From assembly GCF_030816015.1 (NCBI RefSeq), contig NZ_JAUSXN010000001.1, positions 806,001 to 870,000 on the forward strand: a DNA stretch of 64,000 bases. The letters are read 5' to 3'. This document shows positions 1-8,272 of the stretch, in pieces. Position numbers and translations under genes: made by a program. How positions within the stretch are numbered: position 1 is the first letter of the stretch; each line of letters starts with the position of its first letter. Below the pieces are notes generated by a model, which worked only from the letters and a program-made list of their open reading frames with translations, ran no database searches and was not told where the DNA came from. The stretch is from Pedobacter sp. W3I1. GTDB lineage: Bacteria; Bacteroidota; Bacteroidia; Sphingobacteriales; Sphingobacteriaceae.

Positions 1-1
1 T

Positions 2-1072
2 CAAAATACAGATCGGACAAATAATAACATCAGTAAAGGATATGTACTGAAGCAAAATGTTTTTAATTATACACCTTCCGCCATGTTCAGGTATAATTTT
101 AGCAATAGCAAACGCCTGGTATTTAACTATAGGGGTAGTACCAACCAGCCAACCATTCAGCAGTTACAGCCAATCAGAAACAATACCAACACACAAAGTA
201 TTCCTGTTGGTAACCCCGATCTGAAACCCGAATTCAATAATACCCTTCGTGTAGCCTACAATACATTTACGGTTGGGAAAAACAGATCGTTATTTGTGAA
301 TTTAAACCTTACCCAAACCTCTAACCGGATTGCAAACAGCAGTAGCTTAATTCAGAGTGGTGAGGATCAGGGAAAACTGGCCATTACCCCGGTTAACGTA
401 AACGGCGTTTACTCAGGATCTATTTCCTCTTCATTAAGTTTGCCGATTATGGCAGAGAATAAGCTGAATTTCCATATCAATGTTAGTGGTAGTTATGATA
501 GAGATGTAAACTTTACCAACTCCTTAAAAAATATTACCAACAGCTGGTCTGTTACCAACGGTTACCGTTTGGTTTCCAATTTAGATAAGCTCGATTTAAC
601 AGCAGGCGTAAATGGTTCAATTAATCGTGCAACTTACTCCGTTCAACCTAATTCCAATACACGCTATTATACCTTCAGTCCAAATGTAAGTGTAAGTTAT
701 CTGTTTCCTGGAAATATCCGCTGGGCAATCGATGCCGATTATAATCAGAATACCGGAAGAGGAGAGGGTTTCGATACGCACTTCACTTTGGTTAATTCAT
801 ATATCAGCAAACAGTTTTTTAAAAACAGAGGAACCTTTAAAGCTGCGGTAAACGATATACTGAACGAAAATCAAGGCGTAAGCCGTACAGCCAATAACAA
901 CACCATCCAGGATGTAAGTTACAATGTATTGCAACGTTATTTTATGTTTTCATTTACCTATTCGTTAAACCGTATGGGCGGTAAAAACCGTATCAGAGGA
1001 GGCGAGGAAAGCGGCAGAGAACGTGGTGGTAACGGTGGCGGTGGCTTTGGCGGGGGCAGACAGCGGAACTAG
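2..1072 (+). CDS. Outer-membrane beta-barrel protein, 3' part (5' end outside window)
   Basis: The reading frame is open from base 2, before the first ATG at 83, so this is the C-terminal part of a longer gene. The protein is rich in alternating polar/aromatic beta strands with many Asn and Ser (for example QTSNRIANSSS, LNLTQTSNR), includes the segment PVGNPDLKPEFNNTLRVAYN typical of TonB-receptor-like barrels, and ends in a Gly/Arg-rich tail (GGNGGGGFGGGRQRN). This matches the outer-membrane beta-barrel family (PF14905-like) in which a carboxypeptidase-like N-terminal domain and plug precede the barrel. The Gly-rich tail is unusual, since most barrels end in an aromatic residue. The substrate cannot be told. 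It lies upstream of feoAB, separated by about 100 bases that contain a candidate iron operator, so it is probably a separate transcription unit. Confidence 0.8.
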   Translation, partial: QNTDRTNNNISKGYVLKQNVFNYTPSAMFRYNFSNSKRLVFNYRGSTNQPTIQQLQPIRNNTNTQSIPVGNPDLKPEFNNTLRVAYNTFTVGKNRSLFVNLNLTQTSNRIANSSSLIQSGEDQGKLAITPVNVNGVYSGSISSSLSLPIMAENKLNFHINVSGSYDRDVNFTNSLKNITNSWSVTNGYRLVSNLDKLDLTAGVNGSINRATYSVQPNSNTRYYTFSPNVSVSYLFPGNIRWAIDADYNQNTGRGEGFDTHFTLVNSYISKQFFKNRGTFKAAVNDILNENQGVSRTANNNTIQDVSYNVLQRYFMFSFTYSLNRMGGKNRIRGGEESGRERGGNGGGGFGGGRQRN

Positions 1073-1120
1073 ATCATCTTAGGGTAAAGCTGTGTAATTT
1101 ATATCCCGCACGTCATTATC

Positions 1121-1140
1121 TTATTTGGAATAAATCTAAA
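1121..1140 (+). promoter_or_regulatory. Candidate metal-repressor operator upstream of feoA
   Basis: TTTGGA at 1124-1129 and TCTAAA at 1135-1140 form an imperfect inverted repeat (one mismatch) with a 5-base spacer, about 30 bases before the feoA start. It overlaps a weak -7-like element (CTTATTTG). DtxR/MntR- and Fur-type operators in Bacteroidota often have TTTAGA...TCTAAA-like arms. This is a weak match and is inferred mainly from its place before an iron-uptake operon. Confidence 0.3.
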
Positions 1141-1169
1141 GAAAGGTTAACTTGCGCCAAATTTAGCAC

Positions 1170-1385
1170 ATGAAGCTGTCGCACCTAAAAGTTGGAGAAA
1201 AGGGAACAATTGTAGCTTTTACAGATTTAGATATGTCTGTAAAGTTAATGGAGATGGGCTGCTTGCCGGGCGAGGAGGTAGAGGTAGAGCGTTTTGCTCC
1301 TTTGGGCGATCCTATGGCGATCCGTGTTGCTGGTTATCAGCTTTGTTTGCGTAAAAGCGAAGCCGATGTTATCATTATTCAATAA
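1170..1385 (+). CDS. feoA: Ferrous iron transport protein A
   Basis: A 71-residue protein of the FeoA SH3-like family, a small cytoplasmic partner of the FeoB ferrous-iron permease. The sequence shows the family pattern: an N-terminal MKLSHLKVGEKGTIVAF strand, then LMEMGCLPGEEVEVERFAPLGDP and a closing IRVAGYQLCLRKSEADVI segment. Its length fits the family (about 75 residues). The ATG at 1170 is the only sensible start. It precedes feoB by 11 bases, so the two are cotranscribed. The spacer upstream carries a possible metal-responsive operator. Confidence 0.92.
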   Translation: MKLSHLKVGEKGTIVAFTDLDMSVKLMEMGCLPGEEVEVERFAPLGDPMAIRVAGYQLCLRKSEADVIIIQ

Positions 1386-1396
1386 AAGAGCTGGGT

Positions 1397-3506
1397 TTGG
1401 ATATTAAAGTTGCGTTAGTTGGTAATCCCAATACAGGTAAATCTACTTTATTTAATCGTTTAACAGGGTTAAATCAAAAAATTGGAAATTTTCCAGGCAT
1501 CACTGTCGATAAGAAAACAGGTTTTACCAAACTTGCCAGCGGTAAAGAAGCCGAGATAATCGATTTACCAGGAACGTATAGCTTATATCCGAAAAGTGCT
1601 GATGAAAGCATCGTTTTTCAAGTACTTGCCGATAAAAAAAACAATAGCCATCCTGATGTTATTGTACTCATTGCCGATGCTTCCAATTTAAAGCGCAACA
1701 TGCTTTTGTATTCGCAAGTGGCAGATTTAGGTATCCCTATGATTCTGGCCTTGAATATGATCGATCTTTCTACTAAACAGGGGATCGAGATTAATCTGGA
1801 TAAACTGGCTGAAAAACTGGGCATCCAGGTGGTTTCCATTTCGGCCAGGAATAATATCGGAATTGATAAACTGAAACAGGCCATTGCCAATACCAATAAA
1901 ATTGCCACGCAGTTTCAGGATGTAGACGTAAATTTTCTGGCTCCAGAAGCTATTAATGCCATAAAATCGAAACTTAATTCCGACAACGATTATTATGCGC
2001 TGCAAGTTTTGCACCAGCATGAACATTTAACTTTCTTTACTGAAAAAGAGCAGGAAGAAATTGAACATATAGAACAATCTCACCATTTCGAATCTTCTAA
2101 AATTCAGGCTGCAGAAACTATTGCCAGATATAAACACCTCAGCACTATTTTATCTGATGTGGTTATTGACAAAGGAACTGCAAATAAATTTTCTTTCAGT
2201 GATAAATTAGATGCTATTTTAACTCATAAAGTATGGGGATTTGCCATTTTCTTGCTTATCCTTTTTGTAATTTTCAATGCTATATTTGCCTGGTCGTCCT
2301 ATCCAATGGATTGGATTGAGACTGGTTTTGGGTTTATTACCAGTATTGGGCACGAATATTTGCCAGCAGGCATGCTTACTGATCTGTTGTTGGATGGTGT
2401 AATTGCGGGTTTAGGTGGTATTTTTGTTTTTATTCCACAGATTGCCATTCTTTTCGCATTCATATCCATTTTAGAAGATACGGGTTATATGGCCCCGTGT
2501 TACCTTTATGATGGATAAAATTATGAGCAAGGTTGGCCTTAACGGTAAGTCGGTGGTGCCGATGATTGGTGGTTTGGCCTGTGCAGTTCCATCTATTATG
2601 GCTGCCAGAAATATCGAAAACTGGAAGGATAGAATGATTACCATCATGGTTACCCCATTGGTAAGCTGTTCGGCAAGGCTTCCCGTATATATTTTAATCA
2701 TTTCGTTAATTATTCCTTCTCAAACCGTTCTAGGTGTTTTTAACCTGCAAGGACTGGCGCTAATGGTGATGTATCTGGTAGGTATTATTGCTGCGGTATT
2801 GGTAGCATGGGTAATGAAATTCATAATCAAAACCAAAGAAAGGTCTTATTTTATTATGGAGTTACCGGTTTACCGCATGCCAAGGTGGAAAAATGTGTTC
2901 TACACCATGTACGAAAAATCGAAAACCTTTGTGTTCGAAGCCGGTAAAGTAATCATCGCCATTTCCATCATCCTTTGGGTAATGGCTTCTTTCGGACCAG
3001 GAAACCGCTTTGAAAGCATTGATAAAAAATACGAATCTGCCCTGGCTGATACAACAAAAAATACCGATCACATTAAAACCTTGGTGGCTACCGAGAAGTT
3101 GGAAAACTCTTATGTAGGTATTCTTGGTCATTGGATCGAGCCTGCCATCCGCCCTTTGGGGTACGATTGGAAGATTGGTATTGGTTTAATTACCTCTTTT
3201 GCGGCTCGCGAAGCCTTTGTTGGTACAATGGCCACCATTTATAGTGTTGATGGCGGTGATGAAGATACCTCCACCATTCGGGAACGGATGTCAGCCTCGG
3301 TTAATAGCCGCACTGGTTTGCCTGTTTATACTTTTGCTACAGGTATTTCACTGATGCTTTTTTATGCTTTTGCCATGCAATGTATGAGCACAGTTGCTGT
3401 AGTTTACCGCGAAACCAAAGGCTGGAAATGGCCGGTAATCCAATTGGCCTATATGACGGCGATGGCTTATGTTGCTGCACTGATTGCTTATCAGTTGTTG
3501 AAGTAG
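1397..3506 (+). pseudogene. feoB: Ferrous iron transport protein B, split by a +1 frameshift
   Basis: FeoB is the inner-membrane GTPase-linked Fe(II) permease. The N-terminal part (1397-2518, TTG start) has the G domain: G1 GNPNTGKST, G3 DLPGTYSLYP, G4 NMID, then the first membrane segments. The rest (open frame from an ATG at 2508 to 3506) has MSKVGLNGKSVVPMIGG, the SCSARLPVY segment and the C-terminal membrane helices. The normal joint would read GYMARVTFMMDK; instead a C4 run at 2493-2496 (CCC expected) puts the first frame into an early stop after GYMAPCYLYDG. Removing one C gives 702 codons plus stop, the usual length. Either a sequencing indel or a real inactivating mutation; every other domain looks intact, so I favour error. 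Confidence 0.88.
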
Positions 3507-3519
3507 CTTAATCTTTTCT

Positions 3520-4460
3520 CGGTTGTCACCCTGAGCGGAGTCAAAGGACCTCGTTATAAATATGATGATTAAGATTAGAAGAGCAGGGTCTGTATAATTA
3601 TTTGAGTTTGCTCCCGCTTTCCGTTTTACTTTGCCTGCGGCTTCGTGTTCACTCCAATCGGGTTTAGGTGGCTTTTGAGGTGGTGCTATTTTTGGCTAGG
3701 AGCATATGTGCCTTTTTCCGAGTACTTATCTTGAACAGGTTGTTGCATTTGTCACCCTGAGCGGAGTCGAAGGGCCAATAGGCGAATTGCTATTTATTGC
3801 ACAAACCTTTGTTTCTACACCCGGTAGCAGCGGCAGCCTCCGATATAAAAGTATTACTTTCTCGGTTGTCACCCTGAGGGATAATTTATTTAATAAAAAT
3901 CAATATAAATAACAAGAGATTTAAGGAGATAAATCTCCTCAGATTATCGTCATTGCGAGAAGGCTTTTTCAGCCGACGAAGCAATCTTTATAGCAGGATT
4001 ACTAGCAGGAAAGATTGCTTCGTCGTTCCTCCTCGCAATGACGACCTTGCTATAGGAATCTGTCAATGGTAGCGTAGTCGAAGGACCTCGTTATAAATAT
4101 GATGATTAAGATTAGGAGAGCAGGGTCTGTATAATTATTTGAGTTTGCTCCTGCTTTCCGTTTTACTTATCCCGATGAAATATCGGGATTGCGTGTTCAC
4201 TCCAATCAGGTCTAGGTGGCCCGATAGGTAGTGCTATTTTTTGGTTGGGCGCTTAGCTGCACAAACCTTTGTTTCTAAACCCGACAGCAGCGGCAGCCTC
4301 CGATATAAAAGTATTACATTCTCGGTTGTCACCCTGAGCGGAGTCGAAGGGCCAATAGGCAATTTGCTATTTATTGCACAAACCTTTGTTTCTAAACCCG
4401 ATAGCAGCGGCAGCCTCCGATCCTTATCGGAGCTATAGCGAATAACGGGACTGCTGTTCC
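3520..4460. repeat. Intergenic block of interspersed direct repeats
   Basis: This gene-free block is a mosaic of repeated modules. About 95 bases at 3534-3631 (starting around AGGACCTCGTTATAAATATG) recur almost exactly at 4077-4167. A second module with CTGAGCGGAGTCGAAGGGCC, CAAACCTTTGTTTCTA and CAGCGGCAGCCTCCGAT occurs at 3749-3875 and again about one and a half times at 4259-4422. Short open frames inside (for example 3706-3912 and 4241-4438) merely translate the repeats in two orientations and are not genes. GTCACCCTGAGCGGAGTCGAAGG is also found at other gene ends in this window. Confidence 0.85.
3948..4043. repeat. REP-like palindrome (GCAATGACG family)
   Basis: A long inverted repeat: CGTCATTGCGAG on the left pairs with CTCGCAATGACG on the right, and inside it CGACGAAGCAATCTTT pairs with AAAGATTGCTTCGTCG. 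The whole hairpin spans 96 bases with a short central loop. It sits inside the larger repeat block after feoB. A decayed relative starts around 18052 (CATTGCTAAGAGCGCAGCGATGTGGCAATC). Confidence 0.85.
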
Positions 4461-4605
4461 CGAAATCACACTGAGCGTTCATTTCCTGATTATTAAGAAT
4501 AACTAATAGCGTTTTACCATATAAGGCATATAAGATCATTTAAGCTATGTGCTTAATAGCATCTTTTTTACTTTAGCCTTCACCTTTAGTCTTTCAGCTT
4601 TGGTC

Positions 4606-5082
4606 TTACCCCAGTTCAATCTGACGCTTAATGCTCTCTTCTAATGAGATTAAAGTCTCTGTACGCTGGATTCCGTTCACGGCCTGAATTTCTTCGTTTA
4701 AAACATGGCGTAAATGATTGGTATCCCTGCAAATAATTTTGGCAAACATACTGTAGGCACCTGTGGTATAATGCAATTCTACTACCTCTTTAATCTTGCT
4801 CAATTGTGCAACTGCATCTTTATACTGGATCCCTTTCTCCAGGTAAATACCCAAAAAGGCACAAATATCATATCCAGCCTTTTGCGGATCGATGATGAGG
4901 TGGGAGCCTTTTATAATGCCCATTTCTTGCAGTTTCTTCATCCTAACGTGTATCGTTCCGCCCGAAACAATCAGATCTTTAGCGATTTCTGTATAGGGTT
5001 TAGTGGCATCCTGCATCAATTGTTTCAATATATCGATATCGAGGTTGTCAATTTCTAAATTGGAATTGTCTTTTTTAAGCAT
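4606..5082 (-). CDS. Lrp/AsnC-family transcriptional regulator
   Basis: A 158-residue regulator. The N-terminal winged helix-turn-helix is visible at about residues 14-60 (DIDILKQLMQDATKPYTEIA ... VSGGTIHVRMKKLQEMGIIKG), followed by an AsnC ligand-binding/RAM domain (YDICAFLGIYLEKG ... VVELHYTTGAYSMFAKIIC). Lrp/AsnC proteins form dimers to octamers and sense amino acids. It is divergent from the tRNA-like genes at 5239-5571. The likely target pathway cannot be told, because no amino-acid operon is adjacent. Length and domain order are normal, and the ATG at 5082 fits the family start. Confidence 0.92.
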   Translation of the reverse strand: MLKKDNSNLEIDNLDIDILKQLMQDATKPYTEIAKDLIVSGGTIHVRMKKLQEMGIIKGSHLIIDPQKAGYDICAFLGIYLEKGIQYKDAVAQLSKIKEVVELHYTTGAYSMFAKIICRDTNHLRHVLNEEIQAVNGIQRTETLISLEESIKRQIELG

Positions 5083-5155
5083 ATTTTTGAATTATGATAA
5101 GCGAATTTACAAATATTTATCAATATTATAAAAATAAAATTAAATGTTTAAAATA

Positions 5156-5187
5156 TTTGCAAGGTATTGGTTGTTCCTTTACATTTG
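5156..5187 (+). promoter_or_regulatory. Bacteroidota-type promoter driving the tRNA-like genes
   Basis: TTTG at 5156-5159 and TACATTTG at 5180-5187 are separated by 20 bases, which fits the Bacteroidota -33/-7 consensus (TTTG, TAnnTTTG, spacer about 19-20). The start site would fall near 5193, about 45 bases before the first tRNA-like gene. No protein gene follows before the LacI gene at 5711. Confidence 0.6.
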
Positions 5188-5238
5188 TATCAAGCAATTA
5201 ACAAAAAGGAAACGTTCTTTCAAAATTGCATAACATAA

Positions 5239-5355
5239 TGTAGGGTGGTGAAACAGGCAGACACACCTCCTTGTCTCGGTGGCGGAGAATAATGGGAATA
5301 TACCGGTTTCGGTACTAACCACTCCTTGAAGGTTCGATTCCTTCCCCTACAGCCA
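5239..5355 (+). tRNA. Unusual class-II tRNA-like gene, apparent GUC anticodon, CCA encoded
   Basis: A cloverleaf can be drawn: acceptor TGTAGGG/CCCTACA (5239-5245 and 5345-5351), 3-bp D stem GTG/CAC with a Leu-like D loop, anticodon arm CCTCC-TTGTCTC-GGTGG, and a perfect T arm GAAGG-TTCGATT-CCTTC, then G73 and an encoded CCA. Oddities: a T-T mismatch in the middle of the anticodon stem; loop TTGTCTC giving GUC (Asp) with U at position 37, where a purine is nearly universal; and a variable region of about 45 bases with a GGAG/CTCC stem and an inner TACCG/CGGTA hairpin. Normal tRNA-Asp has a short variable loop, so this is not an ordinary Asp tRNA. G34 U35 C36, C38 and G73 are nevertheless AspRS identity bases. 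It could be a decoding tRNA, a non-decoding tRNA or a pseudogene. Confidence 0.65.
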
Positions 5356-5426
5356 GTTCAGTTGGCAATTTACAGTTGGCAGTTAAAAACTGAAAATTGG
5401 AAATTGAAAACTGTTAACTTTTAAAA

Positions 5427-5571
5427 TGTTGGGTGGTGAAATTGGCAGACACGCCTCCTTGTCTCGGTGGTGGGGAATAATGGGACAAACGCAGTTTATT
5501 GGGTTGACCACAAATTAATTTTTTGAACTGTAGCTAACTACCCCTTGAAGGTTCGACTCCTTCCCCAACAG
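5427..5571 (+). tRNA. Second class-II tRNA-like gene with an about 80-base variable region
   Basis: A paralogue of the element at 5239. Acceptor TGTTGGG/CCCAACA, D arm GTG-AAATTGGCAGA-CAC, the same anticodon arm CCTCC-TTGTCTC-GGTGG (same mismatch, same GUC, same U37) and T arm GAAGG-TTCGACT-CCTTC are all present, with discriminator G at 5571 but only CA, not CCA, after it. The acceptor stems of the two copies differ at one base pair and both pair, which argues for selection on structure. The variable region begins GGGGAATAATGGGA and ends CTAACTACCCC as in copy one, but the middle is longer and unrelated. Function is unknown. Confidence 0.6.
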
Positions 5572-5601
5572 CATTTTTTATGAATAATAAGTTAGTTAAT
5601 C

Positions 5602-5632
5602 GAGCAATCCTGGATAGGTTGCTCTTTTTCTT
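5602..5632 (+). terminator. Terminator after the tRNA-like pair
   Basis: GAGCAA (5602-5607) pairs with TTGCTC (5618-5623), with an inner CCT/AGG, and is followed directly by TTTTTCTTTTT. This closes a transcription unit that contains only the two tRNA-like genes. Confidence 0.75.
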
Positions 5633-5710
5633 TTTAGACTAGTTTTTTTCATATCCCTCCTATATTTATAGATATATTGTTATATTACCAATCAAAATTT
5701 TATTCGTTCA

Positions 5711-6736
5711 ATGCCTGTGATGAAGAAACGCGTTTCGATTAAAGATATCGCTAAACAATTAAATATTTCCATTACAACTGTATCGTTTGTAATTAATGGG
5801 AAAGCAAGAGAAAAAAATATCAGCGAATCGCTTACCAAAAAGGTTTTAGACCTGGTAGCTGAATTAAATTATCAGCCCAATACCCTTGCTACAAGTTTAA
5901 GAACAGGTAAAACAAAAATTATAGGTTTCTTAGTTGATGATATTTCTGAACCTTTTTTCTCTGGGATAGCACGCCGAATTGATGAAATTGCTTCGAGCCT
6001 TGGTTATAAAATCCTGTTTAGCAGTACCAGAAACGATACCGAAAAAGCAATAGAATTGCTGCAGATTTTTAAAGACAGGCATGTTGATGGCTACATTATG
6101 GCCTTGCCTGAGGGATTGGAAGAAGAAGTTAAAAAATTGATTCAAACAGATGCGCCTGTGGTACTATTTGATCGGTATGTACCGGATGTTAAAACGGATT
6201 ATGTAATAATTGATAACCAGAGCAGCACATATGAAGCTACGGAGCACCTTATTAAAAATAATTATAAAAGAATAGGTTTTGTAACCATCGATACCTTGCA
6301 GCAACAGATGGTAGACCGCTTGGCTGGTTATGAAAGCGCTGTCGAAAAATATAAATTGCCTTCAATTGTAAAGAAGATAAAATATGTAAACTCTGCCGAA
6401 TCAATTGAGGAGATGATAAAGTTTTTTAAATCAGAGAAGCAGCTTGATGCGGTTGTTTTTGCGGCTAACTATATTTGTTTAGATGGCTTAAGAACTTTTA
6501 GAAAATTGGGTATTAAGATCCATAAGGATATCGCTGTTGTTTCTTTTGACGATTTCGAAATCTTAGCGTTTTGTGAGCCTCCGGTTACGGCTATTGCACA
6601 GCCTCTTGAGGCCATTGCAGAAAACGTGATGAAGATTTTATTGAACAAGCTTAAAAAGGCTGGAAAGCCTATCGGAAATACGCAGGTATCGTTACCCACC
6701 ATTTTAAACGTTAGGGGCTCAAGCGCAAAGAAATAA
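5711..6736 (+). CDS. LacI-family transcriptional regulator
   Basis: A 341-residue LacI/GalR regulator. Residues about 8-30 form the DNA-binding helix-turn-helix (VSIKDIAKQLNISITTVSFV), followed by the hinge (YQPNTLATSLRTGKTKIIGF) and a periplasmic-binding-protein-like effector domain (LVDDISEPFFSGIARRIDEI ... IAVVSFDDFEILAFCEPPVT). Such proteins usually sense sugars and repress neighbouring carbohydrate genes. No sugar operon is adjacent here, so it acts at a distance or the partner genes are gone. Met1 or Met4 could be the start. It converges with frr across a shared terminator. Confidence 0.93.
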   Translation: MPVMKKRVSIKDIAKQLNISITTVSFVINGKAREKNISESLTKKVLDLVAELNYQPNTLATSLRTGKTKIIGFLVDDISEPFFSGIARRIDEIASSLGYKILFSSTRNDTEKAIELLQIFKDRHVDGYIMALPEGLEEEVKKLIQTDAPVVLFDRYVPDVKTDYVIIDNQSSTYEATEHLIKNNYKRIGFVTIDTLQQQMVDRLAGYESAVEKYKLPSIVKKIKYVNSAESIEEMIKFFKSEKQLDAVVFAANYICLDGLRTFRKLGIKIHKDIAVVSFDDFEILAFCEPPVTAIAQPLEAIAENVMKILLNKLKKAGKPIGNTQVSLPTILNVRGSSAKK

Positions 6737-6743
6737 GGCAATA

Positions 6744-6780
6744 AAAAAGGGAATAGATTTAAGTCCATTCCCCTTCTTGT
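6744..6780. terminator. Bidirectional terminator between lacI-like gene and frr
   Basis: GGGAAT (6749-6754) pairs with ATTCCC (6767-6772), extended by GGAC-like pairing inside. An A-run lies on the left and a T-rich tail on the right, so it can serve both converging genes. Confidence 0.65.
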
Positions 6781-6791
6781 ATTTATACAGA

Positions 6792-7355
6792 TTAAACTGT
6801 CATTACATCTTTTTCTTTAGCTTCAGCATGTTTATCAATCTTGATGATATAAGCATCGGTTAATTTTTGCACTTCACCTTCACCTGTTTTAATTTCATCA
6901 TCAGAAACCCCTTCACCTTTCAGTTTTTGAATTTTGGTATTGGCATCTTTACGGATATTACGAATGGTAATGCGGCCTCTTTCGGCTTCTTCCTTCACTT
7001 TTTTCACCAGGTCTTTTCTACGTTCTTCTGTCAAAGGCGGCACAACCAGGCGGATAACAATACCATCATTTTGTGGATTGATGCCAATATTAGCTACTTG
7101 AATAGCTTTTTCAATTGCAGTTAAAAGTGATTTTTCCCAAGGTTGGATTACGATTGTTCTGGCATCAGGCGTATTAATACTGGATACTTGTGATAATGCT
7201 GTAGCTGCGCCATAATAATCCACGAAAATACCATCCAACATTCCAGCTGATGCCTTACCAGCTCTGATTTTAGTTAATTCAGATTCACAATGATCGATGG
7301 CCCTTTCCATTGCAGATTGAGCATCCATTAATTGTAATTGTATGAGGTCGTTCAT
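6792..7355 (-). CDS. frr: Ribosome recycling factor
   Basis: A 187-residue RRF, which with EF-G splits the post-termination ribosome. Family features are clear: an N-terminal long helix (AMERAIDHCESELTKIRAGKAS), the beta-sandwich segment VDYYGAATALSQVSSINTPD, and the C-terminal helices with PPLTEERRKDLVKKVKEEAE and IRNIRKDANTKIQKL. Length is normal. It is the downstream gene of pyrH-frr (39-base gap), a widespread pairing. A TATTTTTG box at 7373-7380 in the gap could be an internal promoter. Confidence 0.97.
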   Translation of the reverse strand: MNDLIQLQLMDAQSAMERAIDHCESELTKIRAGKASAGMLDGIFVDYYGAATALSQVSSINTPDARTIVIQPWEKSLLTAIEKAIQVANIGINPQNDGIVIRLVVPPLTEERRKDLVKKVKEEAERGRITIRNIRKDANTKIQKLKGEGVSDDEIKTGEGEVQKLTDAYIIKIDKHAEAKEKDVMTV

Positions 7356-7394
7356 AATTGTGTGTATTTCTACAAAAATAATAATTTTTATTCC

Positions 7395-8099
7395 TTATTT
7401 AACCAGGGTTCCAATAGGTTCGCCATTAGCAATTTTCATGAAATTACCATGTTTGTTCATATCAAACACAATAATCGGCACTTGGTTTTCTTCGCAAAGC
7501 GTAAAGGCAGTCATATCCATTACATTAAGGCCTTTATCGTAAACTTCTCTAAAAGAAATTTCTTCATATTTAGTGGCCAATGGATCTTTTTCAGGATCTG
7601 CGGTATAAATTCCATCAACACGTGTTCCTTTTAAAACAACATCGGCTTTGATTTCGATAGCACGTAAAGCCGCAGCAGAATCGGTTGTGAAGTATGGATT
7701 TCCGGTTCCTGCACCAAAAATAACCACACGGCCTTTTTCTAAATGTCGAACAGCCCTTCTGCGAATAAACGGCTCGCAGATCTGCTCCATTTTAATTGCA
7801 GTAAGTAAACGCGTTTTAATACCAACTTTTTCTAAAGCATCTTGCAAGGCCATAGAGTTGATTACCGTAGCCAACATGCCCATGTAATCGGCCTGCGCCC
7901 TGTCCATACCACTTTTTTCGGCGCTTAAGCCCCTAAAAATATTTCCTCCTCCAATTACGATTGCGATTTCTAAACCTTTATCGTGTACCGCTTTGATATC
8001 TTCAGCATATTGTTTAACGCGTTCATTATCAATACCGTATTGTTTGTCGCCCATTAGCGATTCTCCGCTAAGCTTAAGTAGGATGCGTTTGTATTTCAT
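7395..8099 (-). CDS. pyrH: UMP kinase
   Basis: A 234-residue amino-acid-kinase-fold enzyme that phosphorylates UMP to UDP in pyrimidine synthesis. Visible motifs: [14 protein letters not shown] at the N-terminus, the glycine-rich [11 protein letters not shown], the UMP-binding segment [20 protein letters not shown], and [17 protein letters not shown]. It heads the pyrH-frr unit. A TATTTTTG element lies at 8105-8112, only five bases before the ATG, so the message may be nearly leaderless if that box is used. Confidence 0.97.
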   Translation of the reverse strand: MKYKRILLKLSGESLMGDKQYGIDNERVKQYAEDIKAVHDKGLEIAIVIGGGNIFRGLSAEKSGMDRAQADYMGMLATVINSMALQDALEKVGIKTRLLTAIKMEQICEPFIRRRAVRHLEKGRVVIFGAGTGNPYFTTDSAAALRAIEIKADVVLKGTRVDGIYTADPEKDPLATKYEEISFREVYDKGLNVMDMTAFTLCEENQVPIIVFDMNKHGNFMKIANGEPIGTLVK

Positions 8100-8184
8100 G
8101 ACCTCAAAAATATTAACAATTTTTTAATACCTGGCTATGCTTTTTAACAATTGATGTAATTATTTAAATAGAAATACGGATTTT

Positions 8185-8218
8185 AAGAAAAAGGAGCAAT
8201 ACGTTGAAATATTGCTCC
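8185..8218 (-). terminator. Terminator of the TonB-dependent receptor gene
   Basis: On the minus strand GGAGCAAT pairs perfectly with ATTGCTCC (8193-8200 and 8211-8218) around a 10-base loop and runs into TTTTTCTT. It separates the receptor gene from pyrH. Confidence 0.75.
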
Positions 8219-8272
8219 TCTTATTATATTACTTTTATTGCACTACGGTTCGCCTTAGTGACCCGTTTCACC

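Noticed and set aside
3706-4539. Short open frames of 65-101 codons on both strands after feoB
   Set aside because: They translate the direct repeats, share peptides such as SKPDSSGSLR between strands and copies, and have no independent support.
5427-5571. Group I intron in a tRNA-Leu gene
   Set aside because: Group I introns in tRNA-Leu interrupt the anticodon loop; here the anticodon loop is continuous and the extra sequence lies in the variable region, too short for a group I core.
5239-5571. tmRNA
   Set aside because: No tag reading frame or pseudoknot-sized body is present; the elements are tRNA-sized with a full D and anticodon arm.
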